Below, piece by piece: positions 52,139 through 52,363 of a stretch of 52,363 nt of DNA. A program made the position numbers and the translations under genes. How positions within the stretch are numbered: position 1 is the stretch's first letter; the number at the start of each line of letters is the position of its first letter. Origin of the DNA: Paraburkholderia solisilvae (GTDB taxonomy: Bacteria; Pseudomonadota; Gammaproteobacteria; Burkholderiales; Burkholderiaceae); assembly GCF_902859875.1 (NCBI RefSeq), contig NZ_CADIKF010000053.1, positions 1 through 52,363 of the forward strand, in the 5' to 3' direction. The notes below the pieces were generated by a model. It was not told where the DNA came from. It searched no databases and saw nothing but the letters and a program-made list of their open reading frames with translations.

Positions 52139-52167
52139 TTGCACGGGCGGAGTCGAGTCGCTAGAAT
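52139..52167 (+). promoter_or_regulatory. Upstream promoter (P1) of the element past the right edge
   Basis: TTGCAC (52139-52144) and TAGAAT (52162-52167) are exactly 17 bases apart, with no downstream ORF in the remaining window. It would produce a long leader that reads through the second promoter. Confidence 0.55.
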
Positions 52168-52293
52168 CGCCGTCTTTCGCGCTTCGGTGAGCCTTCATGT
52201 GAGGCTGGGTTGAACGGGGTGCGGAAGGCGGGAGCGCCAGCAATGGCGGGGGTTTGCACGATGTGCGACAGGTTGGTGGAAGTAAAAAACCTG

Positions 52294-52322
52294 TTGACGA
52301 TGTGAGTGCGAGTCTGCATAAT
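52294..52322 (+). promoter_or_regulatory. Strong sigma-70 promoter (P2), probably of an rRNA operon
   Basis: TTGACG (52294-52299) and CATAAT (52317-52322) are exactly 17 bases apart, preceded by an A-rich UP-like stretch (AAGTAAAAAAC). The following CTCGCTTCTCTGCTGC resembles the sequence upstream of 16S rRNA in Burkholderia, as I recall it. The rRNA gene itself is outside the window. Confidence 0.65.
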
Positions 52323-52363
52323 CTCGCTTCTCTGCTGCGACGCGCGGCAGACACGGAAAGGCG

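Overview
The window is GC-rich, densely packed primary-chromosome sequence from a Burkholderiales bacterium, most likely Paraburkholderia, Burkholderia or Caballeronia. This rests on protein-level resemblance and gene order (ilvBNC-psd-pssA-leuA, rpsO-pnp, tpiA-secG-tRNA-Leu-nuoA-N) and was not checked by any search. I see no insertion sequence, prophage, CRISPR array or integron.

Layout. 1-763: the 3' part of an ECF-type sigma factor operon on the minus strand (sigma factor plus a partial DUF3619 protein). 1103-8572: branched-chain amino acid synthesis (ilvB, ilvN, ilvC, leuA) interleaved with phosphatidylethanolamine synthesis (psd, pssA). leuA has its own promoter, followed by a short leucine-rich ORF with rare CTA codons that looks like an attenuation leader peptide. 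8742-9299: a convergent lipoprotein gene. 9524-12582: rpsO and pnp, with a two-tier hairpin ahead of pnp. 12651-15214: a quinone oxidoreductase, tpiA and secG. 15328-15412: tRNA-Leu(GAG). 15595-30673: the complete 14-gene complex I operon nuoA-N, followed by DUF2818, NUDIX and DUF1178 genes.

32404-41478 is the most interesting metabolic region. On the plus strand, two adjacent acyl-CoA dehydrogenases are followed by two adjacent MaoC-like hydratases, which suggests heteromeric beta-oxidation enzymes. Converging on them from the minus strand is an apparent operon: 3-hydroxyacyl-CoA dehydrogenase, crotonase, histidine phosphatase, APH-type kinase, ACAD11-like dehydrogenase. The last two match the two halves of human ACAD11 and the LvaA/LvaC type of 4-hydroxyacyl-CoA catabolism, so the operon encodes a nearly complete route from a 4-hydroxyacyl-CoA to a 3-ketoacyl-CoA, plus an unexplained phosphatase.

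41615-52124 holds single genes and small units: a GST, a YbdL-like aminotransferase, a PIN-domain protein, yaaA, an M14 carboxypeptidase, a secreted protein with a Lys/Ser/Thr-rich tail, a LuxR-type regulator coupled to a CbiM-like membrane protein, a DUF2863-like protein and an AI-2E family transporter. The last 230 bases carry two strong sigma-70 promoters; the second resembles an rRNA operon promoter, so an rrn operon probably begins just past the end of the window.

All functions are read from motifs and remembered family features. Promoters, terminators and hairpins were found by eye.
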